Shown: one piece after another, positions 42,163 through 50,439 of the stretch
How the letters are laid out: every line of letters starts with the position of its first letter
Numbering within the stretch: position 1 is the stretch's first letter
Assembly (NCBI GenBank): GCA_029820295.1
Contig: JALGVA010000013.1
Location: 1,142 to 54,544, forward strand
Length of the DNA: 53,403 nucleotides
Source: Candidatus Zipacnadia bacterium
GTDB lineage: Bacteria; Armatimonadota; Zipacnadia; Zipacnadales; UBA5352
Direction: 5' to 3'
The notes under the pieces: generated by a model
What the model saw: the letters and a program-made list of their open reading frames with translations, nothing else
The model's database searches: none
Told to the model about the DNA's origin: nothing
Made by a program: the position numbers and the translations under genes

Positions 42163-45102
42163 CTACAGCTCCGCCAGCCGCGCCAGCAGCCTCAGCGCCT
42201 GCACGCGGACGCGGTCCATGAGACCACGGTCCTTGGGCGCGTCCCAGTAGAGGCTGTCGCGATCGATGGTCGCGACCACGCGCGCTGGCCCGGTCCCCAG
42301 CAGCTCGCGAGCCTCGTCCAGCGCCGGATGTGCCACGCCCTCCGCCTCCAGCTCCGCCACGCGCGCGCGCAGCATCGCGAAGTACTCGTAGTCCTGCGCG
42401 CCCTCGCGGATCGCCTCCATGTGCTTGCCGTCGATCACGTGCGGCGGGTCGAGGAACAGCGGTGAGTACGGATAACCCGGGATCAGGTAGGCGTTCATCG
42501 AAGTGCCGCCGCCGCCCTCGTCGCCGAAGGCCCAGTAGCACGACCCGGTCGCCCCGTGCTCGATCGCCCACCAGAACTGCCCGCGGTGGTAGGTGCTCGG
42601 GTCGGCGTCCTTGCCCACGTTACACGAGTAGAACCACAGCTCCTGGCCGGCGGCGCGGCGCGCGTCGAAGTAGTCGCGGTAGGACTGCTCGAGGGACATG
42701 AAGCGCGGCGTGTTCGGGCACAGCACCGTGCAGGCGTCGATCATCTCCTGGTTGGCGGAGTACGGGTCGGCATGGCACGGGTCCTCCCAGATGACCACGT
42801 CGGGCTCGGCGGCGCTGATGGCGCGCGCCCACGCGAGGATGATCTCGTCCTGCTCGGGGCGGGTGGGTTCATCGACCAGCAGCAGCGCGAGCTGATCCGC
42901 GCGAATGCCCTGGCCCTCGATGTGATCCACCCACGCGCTGATCCACTGGCCGACCATGCGGTTGAAGCGCTCCGTGCCCATCGGCTCACTGTGGAAGCTG
43001 TCACCTACGGACAGGAAGACCGCCCAGTTGCGCGAGCCCGCCCACTTCTCCACCCAGCCATCCCAGATGTCGAAGTTCAGCTCGCCGGTCAGGTTGCCCT
43101 CGGCGTCGAACTCGACGCCGGCCGGGGCCACCGCCGAACTCGCCCACGGCGTATCCACGTAGTGGGCGCGCAGGTTGGCGATGAACTCATCGAGATCGAG
43201 GCCGCGCACGTCGCGGGCGCCGGTGGTCTCGGTGTAGTCCCAGCCGCCGATGGCGATCGAGGGCAGCTCCGGGAAGTCCAGCGGGTAGACCTCGACCGTC
43301 AGCGGCATCACGATGTCCGCAATGCCGCGCCCCGCCTGCACGATAACCTCTCCGCGATGCGCGCCCGGCTCGACGTCGGTCGGGTGCAGCGACAGCCACA
43401 CCTGCCGGGTCATGCCCGCGGGCACGCCGACGCGCCAGCCGCGCGGATCCCGGCGCGCCTGAGGGAGCGCCGCGGCGATGGTGCCGCCACGCGTGGTCTC
43501 GGTGAACAGCACCTCGCGCACGCTTACCCACTCGGGATTCATGCCACCGGGCAGGCCCTCGACATTCAGCGTCACCAGCATCTCGCTGTCGGTGGCGTTG
43601 GTCAGGTTGAACGCAGCCGCGCGGTACTCGTTGCGCATCATCGCCACCGACAGCTCGGGGGCGGAGGTCGGCGGCTCGTTGGGCGCCTGCGTCGGCGCCA
43701 GCGGATCCCAGCGGTTGGCCGCCCAGGCCGTCAGCGGCCCGAGCCCCTTCGCCCGCAGCACCGGCGCGTGCAACGCGTAGATGCGCGCCTGCAGGTCGCT
43801 GAAGGGCAGCACGGTGCGGAAGCCCTCGGGCACGCCGAAGGGCAGCGCCTCAATCTCGGCGGCCAGCGCGGCGGCCTCGGCGAGCAGTCGCGCCCGCTCA
43901 CCCGCACCCAGCGGCGCCGCGCGCACCGCCGCGCGCGCATTCTCGATGTCGGCCTCCAGCCGCTTCACCATCGACGAGAACACCCGGTGCTCGAAGAAGA
44001 ACTCCATCGGGTCGCTGACCAGCTTGCCCTCAGGCGCCACCGCCAGCAGCGCCTCGTCGCCGCGGTACACCTCGATCTCGTCGACAAAAGTGTAGGGGAG
44101 CTGCGCCACGAACAGCTTCACGTAGCGCCCGCGCGTGTTGAGATCGAGCGCTGCGAAGCGATGGGTGGCGTAGCCCTCCGGCGGTGGCCCGATCTCCTCG
44201 GCGCTCATGCGCACCAGGTCGCCCAGCAGCGCCCACTGCTGGCCGTCATCGCTGACCATGACCGTGATCGCCGACGGCCATTCGACGTTGGCCACTCCCG
44301 CGGCCGTGCTGTAGGACAGGCTGGCAATCGGCTGCAGCTCGCCCAGGTCGATGGTGATGACCACGGGCATGGCGCCGCTCCAGCCGACCGTGGTCGCCTG
44401 CGTCCAGAAGTAGCCGACGGTGTACTCACCGTCGGTGAGCTGCGTGGCGTCGCCCGGCTCGGTGCAGTAGCTGTAGCGTGGCGCGGGGCTGAGCGTGTAC
44501 GGCCGGTGCAGCGCCATGTTGGGCCCCGGCGGGGTGAACAACGAGCGCGGTCGGACGTCCTCCGGCGCCTCGTCGGCCGGGTAGACCTGCACGTCATCGA
44601 AGCCCGCCTCGCCCGCGGGCGCGCCGGCGCCCTCCTGCACCATGGTCCGGTCGCCCAGGAGCTGCACCTCCAGCGTCTGCGAGCCGCCGCTGTTGAAGCG
44701 CGCGGTGTGCATGATCCATGCGGTCTCGCCGACCGACTCGACGCTCACGGCGATCTGCTCGAGGTCGCGCGCCAGCACGCGCACCATCGGCATGACCGTC
44801 CCGTCGCTCTTGAGCGCCGCAGTCAGCACGTACTCGGTGTTCGGCGCGCAGTCAACGGTCTGCCAGACTGGCCCCCCCGCTGCGGGCTCTCGCGTCGCGT
44901 AGCGGAGCGACATGCTGTCGCTGTGTCCGTCATCGTTGACCCAGCCGTACAACTCACGGTGCTCGTCCGCCACCTGCCACGCCGCCGGCCAGTTGGCGTC
45001 GGCCTCGGCCGTCGCGGCGAAGTCGGCGTTCTGCAGCAACGGCTCAGCCCATGCACCCGCGGCCATGGCCACGCAGATCCCTATCAGCGCCGGTCTGGTC
45101 AT
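42163..45102 (-). CDS. Secreted DUF4091/GH123-like protein with galactose-binding and F5/8C domains
   Basis: A 979-residue exported protein. The signal peptide is residues 1-19 (ALIGICVAMAAGAWA). Residues about 20-175 form a galactose-binding-like sandwich and about 215-370 an F5/8 type C (discoidin) domain (VVITIDLGELQPIASLSYS, GRYVKLFVAQLPYTFVDEIEVY). About 390-440 is a helical hinge and about 480-940 a DUF4091/GH123-like domain: a beta domain followed by a barrel with LLLVDEP, YSCNVGKD, SCYWAFGDEGGGG, and the C-terminal EGAQDYEYFAMLR typical of the family. GH123 enzymes remove N-acetylgalactosamine from glycolipids and glycans by substrate-assisted catalysis; whether this member does is unknown. 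ATG 45102 has GGTGAG upstream. It is 55 bases downstream of a second member of the same class. Confidence 0.83.
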   Translation of the reverse strand: MTRPALIGICVAMAAGAWAEPLLQNADFAATAEADANWPAAWQVADEHRELYGWVNDDGHSDSMSLRYATREPAAGGPVWQTVDCAPNTEYVLTAALKSDGTVMPMVRVLARDLEQIAVSVESVGETAWIMHTARFNSGGSQTLEVQLLGDRTMVQEGAGAPAGEAGFDDVQVYPADEAPEDVRPRSLFTPPGPNMALHRPYTLSPAPRYSYCTEPGDATQLTDGEYTVGYFWTQATTVGWSGAMPVVITIDLGELQPIASLSYSTAAGVANVEWPSAITVMVSDDGQQWALLGDLVRMSAEEIGPPPEGYATHRFAALDLNTRGRYVKLFVAQLPYTFVDEIEVYRGDEALLAVAPEGKLVSDPMEFFFEHRVFSSMVKRLEADIENARAAVRAAPLGAGERARLLAEAAALAAEIEALPFGVPEGFRTVLPFSDLQARIYALHAPVLRAKGLGPLTAWAANRWDPLAPTQAPNEPPTSAPELSVAMMRNEYRAAAFNLTNATDSEMLVTLNVEGLPGGMNPEWVSVREVLFTETTRGGTIAAALPQARRDPRGWRVGVPAGMTRQVWLSLHPTDVEPGAHRGEVIVQAGRGIADIVMPLTVEVYPLDFPELPSIAIGGWDYTETTGARDVRGLDLDEFIANLRAHYVDTPWASSAVAPAGVEFDAEGNLTGELNFDIWDGWVEKWAGSRNWAVFLSVGDSFHSEPMGTERFNRMVGQWISAWVDHIEGQGIRADQLALLLVDEPTRPEQDEIILAWARAISAAEPDVVIWEDPCHADPYSANQEMIDACTVLCPNTPRFMSLEQSYRDYFDARRAAGQELWFYSCNVGKDADPSTYHRGQFWWAIEHGATGSCYWAFGDEGGGGTSMNAYLIPGYPYSPLFLDPPHVIDGKHMEAIREGAQDYEYFAMLRARVAELEAEGVAHPALDEARELLGTGPARVVATIDRDSLYWDAPKDRGLMDRVRVQALRLLARLAEL

Positions 45103-45119
45103 CGCTCACTCACCCGTGT

Positions 45120-45131
45120 CCTGATATCAGG
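45120..45131. promoter_or_regulatory. Perfect 12-base palindrome between the two GH123-like genes
   Basis: CCTGATATCAGG is a perfect palindrome in the 55-base gap between co-directional genes, and is AT-richer than its surroundings. It could be a regulator site for the downstream gene (start 45102) or a short hairpin in the shared transcript. No T-run is near. Confidence 0.35.
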
Positions 45132-45157
45132 CGTTCGCGTCACAGCTTCGCCGGCCG

Positions 45158-47998
45158 TCAGCGCATGGCCTCCAGCGCCGCGATGACCTGCAGCTTGAAG
45201 GCGTAGGCGTCGAAGTCGGCGGGGGCCGTGCGCTGGTTGAGCGCCACCGCGTCGGTGGCTCCGTCAAGCAGCGCGCGGGCCGCGGCGGTCTCCCCTGGCT
45301 TGCGCCCGGCCTGCTCGTTCGCCTCGATGGCGTCCTGCAGCGTCTGGTACAGGTAGAAGTCCTCGGCCCCCTCGCGGCAGCGCTCGAAGTGGATGGTCGG
45401 GTACAGCTCCTCGCGCCCGTAGCACACCATCGCGGTGTCGGGCTCGCGGCCGTCAAGGTCGAAGAACTGGTAGCCGTGCAGGATGTTGAAGTGCCACTGC
45501 CAGCGGGCGCTCACGCCCTTGCGGAACTCGCTCCACTGGTAGAGCCCGAACGACCAGCGGCTGCGCCCCTGGTTGTAGATGTGGATCTGCCGGCCCAGCC
45601 GCCGCGCCTCATCCATCACCGACTGGTCGTGGCCGTTGAGCGAGCTGACGTCCAGCGCCTCGAAGAAGCGCTGGTGCCAGAGCAGCAGGTCGGCCTCATC
45701 GGTCGGGCGCGAGTTGAAGTTGACGCTGTAGGCGCCGCTGGTCTGCACGGTCTGCGGGAAGCGCGCGCTCACCTGCGCCATCATGCGCATGAATTCCAGC
45801 TCGCGGCGCGCCTGGTCGGCCACGCGCGTCTCGTCGCACATGGCGTAGAAGATGGTCGGCCAGCCCGCGGCGCGCGCGTGCACATCGACGACCTCCCACG
45901 CGCGCATGAGCGCGGTGGGGTAGTCGAGGCCGCTGTCCTGCTCGACCTGCTCGCCAACGCCGCCCTTCTCGTAGCGCTGGTGCAGGCCCGTGAAGCGCAG
46001 GCCGCCGTAGCCGTTGATCGCCCGGTCAAAGCCATGCTCGCGGCACAGTGCGAAGAAGTCATCGACCCCGTCGAAGTCCACCTGCGGCCGCCCGTCGTCC
46101 CAGCCGGTGAGCCGCCAGCTCGGCCCGCCGGAGAGCGCGTTCATGCCATGCTCACGCAGCATGTCGAGGCTCTGCGCCAGCGCCTCATCGGCGGCGCCGC
46201 CCGGCAGCAGCTTCGCCGGCGGCATCAGCCCGAAGAAGCCCATCAGGAAGTCGGTCTCGCGACTGAGGGCCACATCGTGGACCGTGAGAGTGACCGGCGC
46301 CGCCAGCAGCTCCGCGCCATCGGGCCCGGTCAGGTGCAGCGTCGCCTGGTGCTCGCCGGGCGCGGCGTCTTCGCCCACCCGGAAGGTCACCACGAACTCG
46401 CGCGTCACCTCCGCGGGCAGCGCGATGCTCTCCACGGGGCGCAGCGTGTGCGGCCGGATGCGGTAGGCGATGGTCCCGAAGCCGCGGCTGGTGTTGTACC
46501 ACACCACGCGCACCTCCGCCGCCACGGCCGCGTCCGCCGGCGCATCGAGGCTCACCGCGCACTCGCCCAGGTCGCCCAGTGGCCGCACCGCCAGGCACAC
46601 CGGCTCGTACTCCCCGCGCACCGCGTCCGCCGACAGCCGCAGGTACGCGGGCTCGGGTGCCCCCGCGGGCGTGGTGTGCGGCGCGACCGTGTCCTCGATC
46701 CGCACCGGCCACGCCACCAGCCCCCGCTCCCGCCACGCTACCGACGGCGCGAGCGCCTCCGGCTGTGGATCGAGGCACACCGCCTGCGCGCGGAACTCGT
46801 CCGCCAGCGCCGCCATCTGCCCGTCGAGCCACTCCGCCGCGGCGCCATCGCCGACGCGATGCAGCGCCAGCGCAGAGATCTTGCTGCCCCAGACCACGTC
46901 CGCCTCGAAGTGCAGCGTCAGCCCGCCATCGCCCGCCTGTACGCGGAAGCGCTCGGGCTTCGCCAGCTCCGGCGCCATGTAGGTATCCCACAGGTCCACG
47001 CCGATGGGCTCCATCTCCTCGAAGCGATACAGCGCGGTCGAGGCGCCCAGCGGCCGCTCTTGCTCCCAGACGGTCTCGCCGCCGACGCTGATGGCGCGCC
47101 GCGAGTTGACCGCCTGCTCGCTACCCCAGTAGCCGCTGTTCTCGAAGATCACCAGCGCCTCATACTCCCCCGGCGGCACGTCCACGCGGAAGTCGTAGCC
47201 GCCGGCCTCGCAGAAGTCGCGGGTGAGCATCGGCCCGAAGGTGGTGTCGCGCGCGGCGCCGTCCCAGGGCGTGCCGCCACGCGGCCCGAAGCCGTAGCCG
47301 ACGGCCGCGTCATACGCGCTCTGACTCGACACCGCGGTCCAGCCGAGCATCACCGCCTGGCTGGGCGGGCCGAAATCGAACGCCCACACGCCCTCCGGTC
47401 GGTCCACGCGCACGAAGCGGATGTTGTCCACGATCACCCGCCCGGTCTGGCCCTTCGCGCCGAAGTTCAGATCAACGCGGATGATCTGGTCGATGTCGAT
47501 GTCGCGCGCGATGTCGTTATTGCGGCTGCCCGCCTCGCCGCGGAACAGCCCGCGCACCGGGATCACCCACCGGCCCGGCCCGGGTGCAAAGGTGGTCACC
47601 GAGTTGTGCCGATTCCAGTACGAGCGGCCCGCATCCGCCCACGCCTGGTCGGCGACCAGCAGCGCGCCGTTGATCGGGTGGTCATTCGGGTTGAGCACAT
47701 CGACCACGATCGCATCCCACGGCGACCAGTCCTGCACCGGCCGGTTCCAGAACATGGTCACCGGGTACCACCGCCCCTGCGGGTCGAAGATCATCTGCAG
47801 CGCGTGCGCGCCCTCGGTCACGCCCTCCTCGACCAGCCCGAAGGACGTGGCCGAGATCTGCCAGTCGCTCAGCTCGGCCTCGCTCTCGAAGCCGGCGATG
47901 AGCTGCTCCCCGGCCGCCATGCAGCCCGCCGGCGCGAGCAGCAACACCATCAGCCCCACACCCAGCCCCGCCGCCATCCGCCACCATGCCGTCGCCAT
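45158..47998 (-). CDS. Secreted DUF4091/GH123-like protein with malectin-like domain
   Basis: A 946-residue exported protein. The leader GVGLMVLLLAPAGCMAAG may be cut by signal peptidase I or, less likely, serve as a lipoprotein signal (PAGC is a weak lipobox). Residues about 25-195 are a carbohydrate-binding-like sandwich (LIAGFESEAELSDWQI, WDAIVVDVLNP, VDNIRFVRV). About 200-370 are malectin-like (FDFGPPSQAVMLGWTAV, FRVDVPPGEYEALVIF). The rest has a beta domain and a barrel similar to DUF4091/GH123 proteins, with FYAMCDETRVAD near the expected acid pair and EGAEDFYLYQTLQDA at the end. A glycan hydrolase role is inferred. ATG 47998 has a strong AGGAGG; the frame upstream of it is read from repeat D and is not coding. 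Confidence 0.78.
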   Translation of the reverse strand: MATAWWRMAAGLGVGLMVLLLAPAGCMAAGEQLIAGFESEAELSDWQISATSFGLVEEGVTEGAHALQMIFDPQGRWYPVTMFWNRPVQDWSPWDAIVVDVLNPNDHPINGALLVADQAWADAGRSYWNRHNSVTTFAPGPGRWVIPVRGLFRGEAGSRNNDIARDIDIDQIIRVDLNFGAKGQTGRVIVDNIRFVRVDRPEGVWAFDFGPPSQAVMLGWTAVSSQSAYDAAVGYGFGPRGGTPWDGAARDTTFGPMLTRDFCEAGGYDFRVDVPPGEYEALVIFENSGYWGSEQAVNSRRAISVGGETVWEQERPLGASTALYRFEEMEPIGVDLWDTYMAPELAKPERFRVQAGDGGLTLHFEADVVWGSKISALALHRVGDGAAAEWLDGQMAALADEFRAQAVCLDPQPEALAPSVAWRERGLVAWPVRIEDTVAPHTTPAGAPEPAYLRLSADAVRGEYEPVCLAVRPLGDLGECAVSLDAPADAAVAAEVRVVWYNTSRGFGTIAYRIRPHTLRPVESIALPAEVTREFVVTFRVGEDAAPGEHQATLHLTGPDGAELLAAPVTLTVHDVALSRETDFLMGFFGLMPPAKLLPGGAADEALAQSLDMLREHGMNALSGGPSWRLTGWDDGRPQVDFDGVDDFFALCREHGFDRAINGYGGLRFTGLHQRYEKGGVGEQVEQDSGLDYPTALMRAWEVVDVHARAAGWPTIFYAMCDETRVADQARRELEFMRMMAQVSARFPQTVQTSGAYSVNFNSRPTDEADLLLWHQRFFEALDVSSLNGHDQSVMDEARRLGRQIHIYNQGRSRWSFGLYQWSEFRKGVSARWQWHFNILHGYQFFDLDGREPDTAMVCYGREELYPTIHFERCREGAEDFYLYQTLQDAIEANEQAGRKPGETAAARALLDGATDAVALNQRTAPADFDAYAFKLQVIAALEAMR

Positions 47999-48085
47999 CG
48001 CGCGCCACCTCCTGCCGTCCGCAACCATCGGCATCCCCGCAACGCATAGTGCGCCCGGCGAGGCCCGGCCACCTCCGCCCGCGAG

Positions 48086-48286
48086 CCGCCCGCAGTCAGC
48101 GCGCCACCACGTTCCCGCCTTCACCGCTGCATCGACGCCGCAATCTGAAGTTCTCTGCGGAGGGGGAGACCGCGCAGCGGTCGGGGGATGGAGTTTGCGC
48201 AGCAAACTCCCAGGTGATCACGAGCGCAGCGAGTGATCTACGGGGTCTATCTTCCACGAAGGCGCCTCCCCCACGCCGTTGCCGTC
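48086..48286 (+). repeat. Mosaic intergenic repeat, copy D (with extra hairpins)
   Basis: This copy begins with CCGCCCGCAG joined directly to TCAGCGCG, that is, without the 40-base module 1 of copy B. Module 2 is 48096-48130 and module 3 follows. After the first GNA hairpin (48168-48182) come two extra hairpins not in the other copies (48190-48210 and 48216-48238), then the usual CTTCC...GAAG region and the 22-base tail shared with copy C. It lies in the divergent gap between the GH123-like gene and the acetylation operon, so it cannot be only a terminator. Confidence 0.8.
48168..48238 (+). repeat. Stack of three GCA-loop hairpins inside repeat D
   Basis: The three hairpins are GACCGC-GCA-GCGGTC (48168-48182), GGAGTTTGC-GCA-GCAAACTCC (48190-48210) and GATCAC...GTGATC (48216-48238). 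The last has an inner GC-GCA-GC and two adjacent G-A mismatches. All three have the same GCA triloop closed by C-G. The stems differ completely in sequence, so the common feature is shape and loop. Confidence 0.75.
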
Positions 48287-48315
48287 AACCTTCCTTGTCT
48301 GCGGAACTTCCGCCG

Positions 48316-48333
48316 TGTGCAAACGTTTGAACA
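48316..48333. promoter_or_regulatory. LacI-family-like operator upstream of the O-acetylation operon
   Basis: TGTGCAAACGTTTGAACA is an 18-base palindrome with a single unmatched pair, centred on CAAACGTTTG. It matches the general LacI/GalR-family operator pattern (TGnAAACGTTTnCA type) and is strikingly AT-rich for this genome. It lies about 97 bases before the ATG at 48430 and 318 bases from the divergent start at 47998. No LacI-type regulator is encoded in the window. Confidence 0.55.
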
Positions 48334-48429
48334 ACCATCGCCGGGGGGATGTGCCGCGTGCACCCCGCCGGTCCTCGCCGCGAAGCGGGACCCCAGGTCG
48401 GGAGCGCCTGAGCCGGGACGGAGATGGGC

Positions 48430-50439
48430 ATGAAGCCGTGGGCCACCGTGGTCTACCTGGTCGTGGCATCACACCTGCCGGCCTGCGTGGCAGGGGCGGA
48501 CGACTTCGCGGTCGCCCGCGGGCTGCAGTCCTCCCTCAGCCGCACCACCTCGCATGTGATGGTGCGCGTGGTGGAGCGCCCGGACCGTGCCTCGCTGGAC
48601 GTCGCCGCCTGGGACCGCAATCCCATCTTCCACTACCCGATGGCCGCGCCGCTCGCGGCGCTCGCGCCGGTGACCACTCTGTCGGGCCTGAGCTTCGACG
48701 GCGCGCTCGATCCCGCGACTGTGTGCGACACCATCGCTGAGACCCCGCTGACCGAGGCCGAGCGCGCCCGTCCGCTGGCGTGGCAGCCGCTGACGAAGTT
48801 CCTCATCGAGCGCGACTATGACCGCGCCGCGCCCCTGCTGCTCACCGGCGCGCGGGTGAGCGCCGAGCGTTGGGGCAACGCTGAGCAGTCGAAGCCGCTG
48901 CAGCAGATCGCCCTGGCGTGGCTGCACGGCGCAGAGCTGTGGGTGAAGGTCGAGTTCCGGCCCGAGATCACCTGGGTTCCGGCGGGCGATGAGGATGGCG
49001 ATGGCTACCCCGAGGTCTACGCGCGCCTGGCCGTCGAACCACTGGCGCCGGAGTTGCTCGACAGGATCACGACCGATTACTGCGGGCAGCCGCTGACCGC
49101 CGACGAGGTGGACAGCTACTTCTACCGCCTGTGCTCCGAGTGGTACCCCACGCTGCAGACCTACCTGCTCGAAGGCGACGAAGCGCGGCCGTGGCCCAAC
49201 CCCGAGACCGATCCGCTGGCCGCCGCGGAGGTGGCCGGTCAGGTGATCGAGGCCCCGACGGCCGTGATCCGCGGCCGCCCTTACGGTGAGGCCATCTACA
49301 ACGTGTTCGTGGTCGCGGGCGTCAACGCCCCGCCTCCCGCAACGCAGGCTGAAAGCCTGCGCCACGATACGCCGACGCAGGCTGGGAGCCTGCGCGACGA
49401 TGCGGCGACCGGCGCCGAGCCCGACGGGGCCACCGAGACCGAGACGCGCCCGTGGGACGCGGAGCTGGCGCGCTGGGGCGGCTCGTGGGAGGCGTGGGCA
49501 GACGCGCTGAAGCGCTTCCGAATGGACGTGCGCGCGCTCTTGCAGGACATGCCCGATGACCAGAGTGGCGTCGCCGCCCGCGACGGCTGGCTGTTCTTCC
49601 GCGGCGACCTCGAGTACCTCCTCTCCGGCGACCTGCGCGACCAGCCCGAGGGCAAGAACCCGTGGCCGGCGATTATCGACTTCCGCGATCAGCTCCAGGC
49701 CCGTGGCGTCGATCTGCTGCTGGTGGTCATCCCGACCAAGCCCGAGGTCTACCCCGAGAAGCTCTCCGCACACGCGCCGGGCATCGAGGGCCCGTGGGTG
49801 GCGCCCTACTGCCGCAAGCTGCTGGGCGAGCTGGACGCGGCGGGCGTACAGGTCGTGGACCTGCTGCCGGCGTTCATGGCGGAGCGCGACAGCGCCGGGG
49901 AGCCGCTCTACATGCCCCAGGACACGCACTGGACCCACCGCGGCCTGCGGCTGGCGGCGCGGCTGATGGCGCAGCGCATCCGGGAGTATCCGTGGTATGC
50001 GCAGGCCGGCGCGCAGCCCGACCGCTGGACGGTGCGCGAGACCACCTGCACACGCCTCGGCGACATCGTCGGCATGCTGCCCGAAGCCGAGCGCGCGGCC
50101 TACCGGCCGATGCAGCTCGAGGCACAACAGGTGGTCGATGCCGACGGGACCTTCTACGCCGACGACCAGGCGGCGCCGATCGTGATGCTTGGCGACAGCT
50201 TCACCGGCGTCTTCCACTTCGAGGACTGTGAGCACGCGGGGGTGTCGGCGCATCTGGCGAAGGAGCTGGGCCTGCCCATCGACCTGATCATGGCGCAGGG
50301 CTCGGGGCCGCGCATCCGCGGGCAGCTCGCCCGGCGCGGACCGGATGGCCTGTCGGGCAAGCGCCTGGTCATCTGGACCATGGTGAGTCGCGACCTGTAC
50401 AACTATTGGGCGGACTGGGACCTCATCAGGCTACCGTAA
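48430..50439 (+). CDS. AlgJ/AlgX-like SGNH O-acetyltransferase with long N-terminal extension
   Basis: A 669-residue exported protein; residues 1-24 are a signal peptide (VVYLVVASHLPACVAGA). Residues about 25-300 are an extension that I do not recognise. A low-complexity linker (about 302-340) contains two copies of an 11-residue unit. From about residue 350 it is an AlgJ/AlgX-type SGNH domain: GWLFFRGD, VVIPTKPEVYPEKL, DTHWTHRG with Asp498 and His500, and MLGDSFTG with Ser590. Such proteins move acetyl groups, delivered by an MBOAT protein, to an exopolysaccharide in the periplasm. ATG 48430 has GGAG six bases upstream, whereas ATG 48424 is too close to it. The stop overlaps the AlgI start (TAATG). 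Confidence 0.85.
   Translation: MKPWATVVYLVVASHLPACVAGADDFAVARGLQSSLSRTTSHVMVRVVERPDRASLDVAAWDRNPIFHYPMAAPLAALAPVTTLSGLSFDGALDPATVCDTIAETPLTEAERARPLAWQPLTKFLIERDYDRAAPLLLTGARVSAERWGNAEQSKPLQQIALAWLHGAELWVKVEFRPEITWVPAGDEDGDGYPEVYARLAVEPLAPELLDRITTDYCGQPLTADEVDSYFYRLCSEWYPTLQTYLLEGDEARPWPNPETDPLAAAEVAGQVIEAPTAVIRGRPYGEAIYNVFVVAGVNAPPPATQAESLRHDTPTQAGSLRDDAATGAEPDGATETETRPWDAELARWGGSWEAWADALKRFRMDVRALLQDMPDDQSGVAARDGWLFFRGDLEYLLSGDLRDQPEGKNPWPAIIDFRDQLQARGVDLLLVVIPTKPEVYPEKLSAHAPGIEGPWVAPYCRKLLGELDAAGVQVVDLLPAFMAERDSAGEPLYMPQDTHWTHRGLRLAARLMAQRIREYPWYAQAGAQPDRWTVRETTCTRLGDIVGMLPEAERAAYRPMQLEAQQVVDADGTFYADDQAAPIVMLGDSFTGVFHFEDCEHAGVSAHLAKELGLPIDLIMAQGSGPRIRGQLARRGPDGLSGKRLVIWTMVSRDLYNYWADWDLIRLP
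49342..49407 (+). repeat. Two in-frame 33-base units with perfect hairpins inside the AlgJ-like gene
   Basis: The units start at 49342 and 49375. Each has a perfect 8-bp stem: CGCAGGCT-GAA-AGCCTGCG (49343-49361) and CGCAGGCT-GGG-AGCCTGCG (49376-49394). The length of 33 keeps the frame and codes for TQAESLRHDTP and TQAGSLRDDAA in a linker. This looks like a palindromic repeat element that entered a coding gene. Confidence 0.85.

Noticed and set aside
42556-48049. Two long plus-strand frames (876 and 886 codons) opposite the GH123-like genes
   Set aside because: They mirror the real minus-strand genes, which have signal peptides, ribosome sites and domain motifs; the plus-strand versions have none.
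47999-48205. Extension of the GH123-like gene upstream to 48205
   Set aside because: The extra 69 codons are read from repeat copy D. The strong AGGAGG and signal peptide place the start at 47998.
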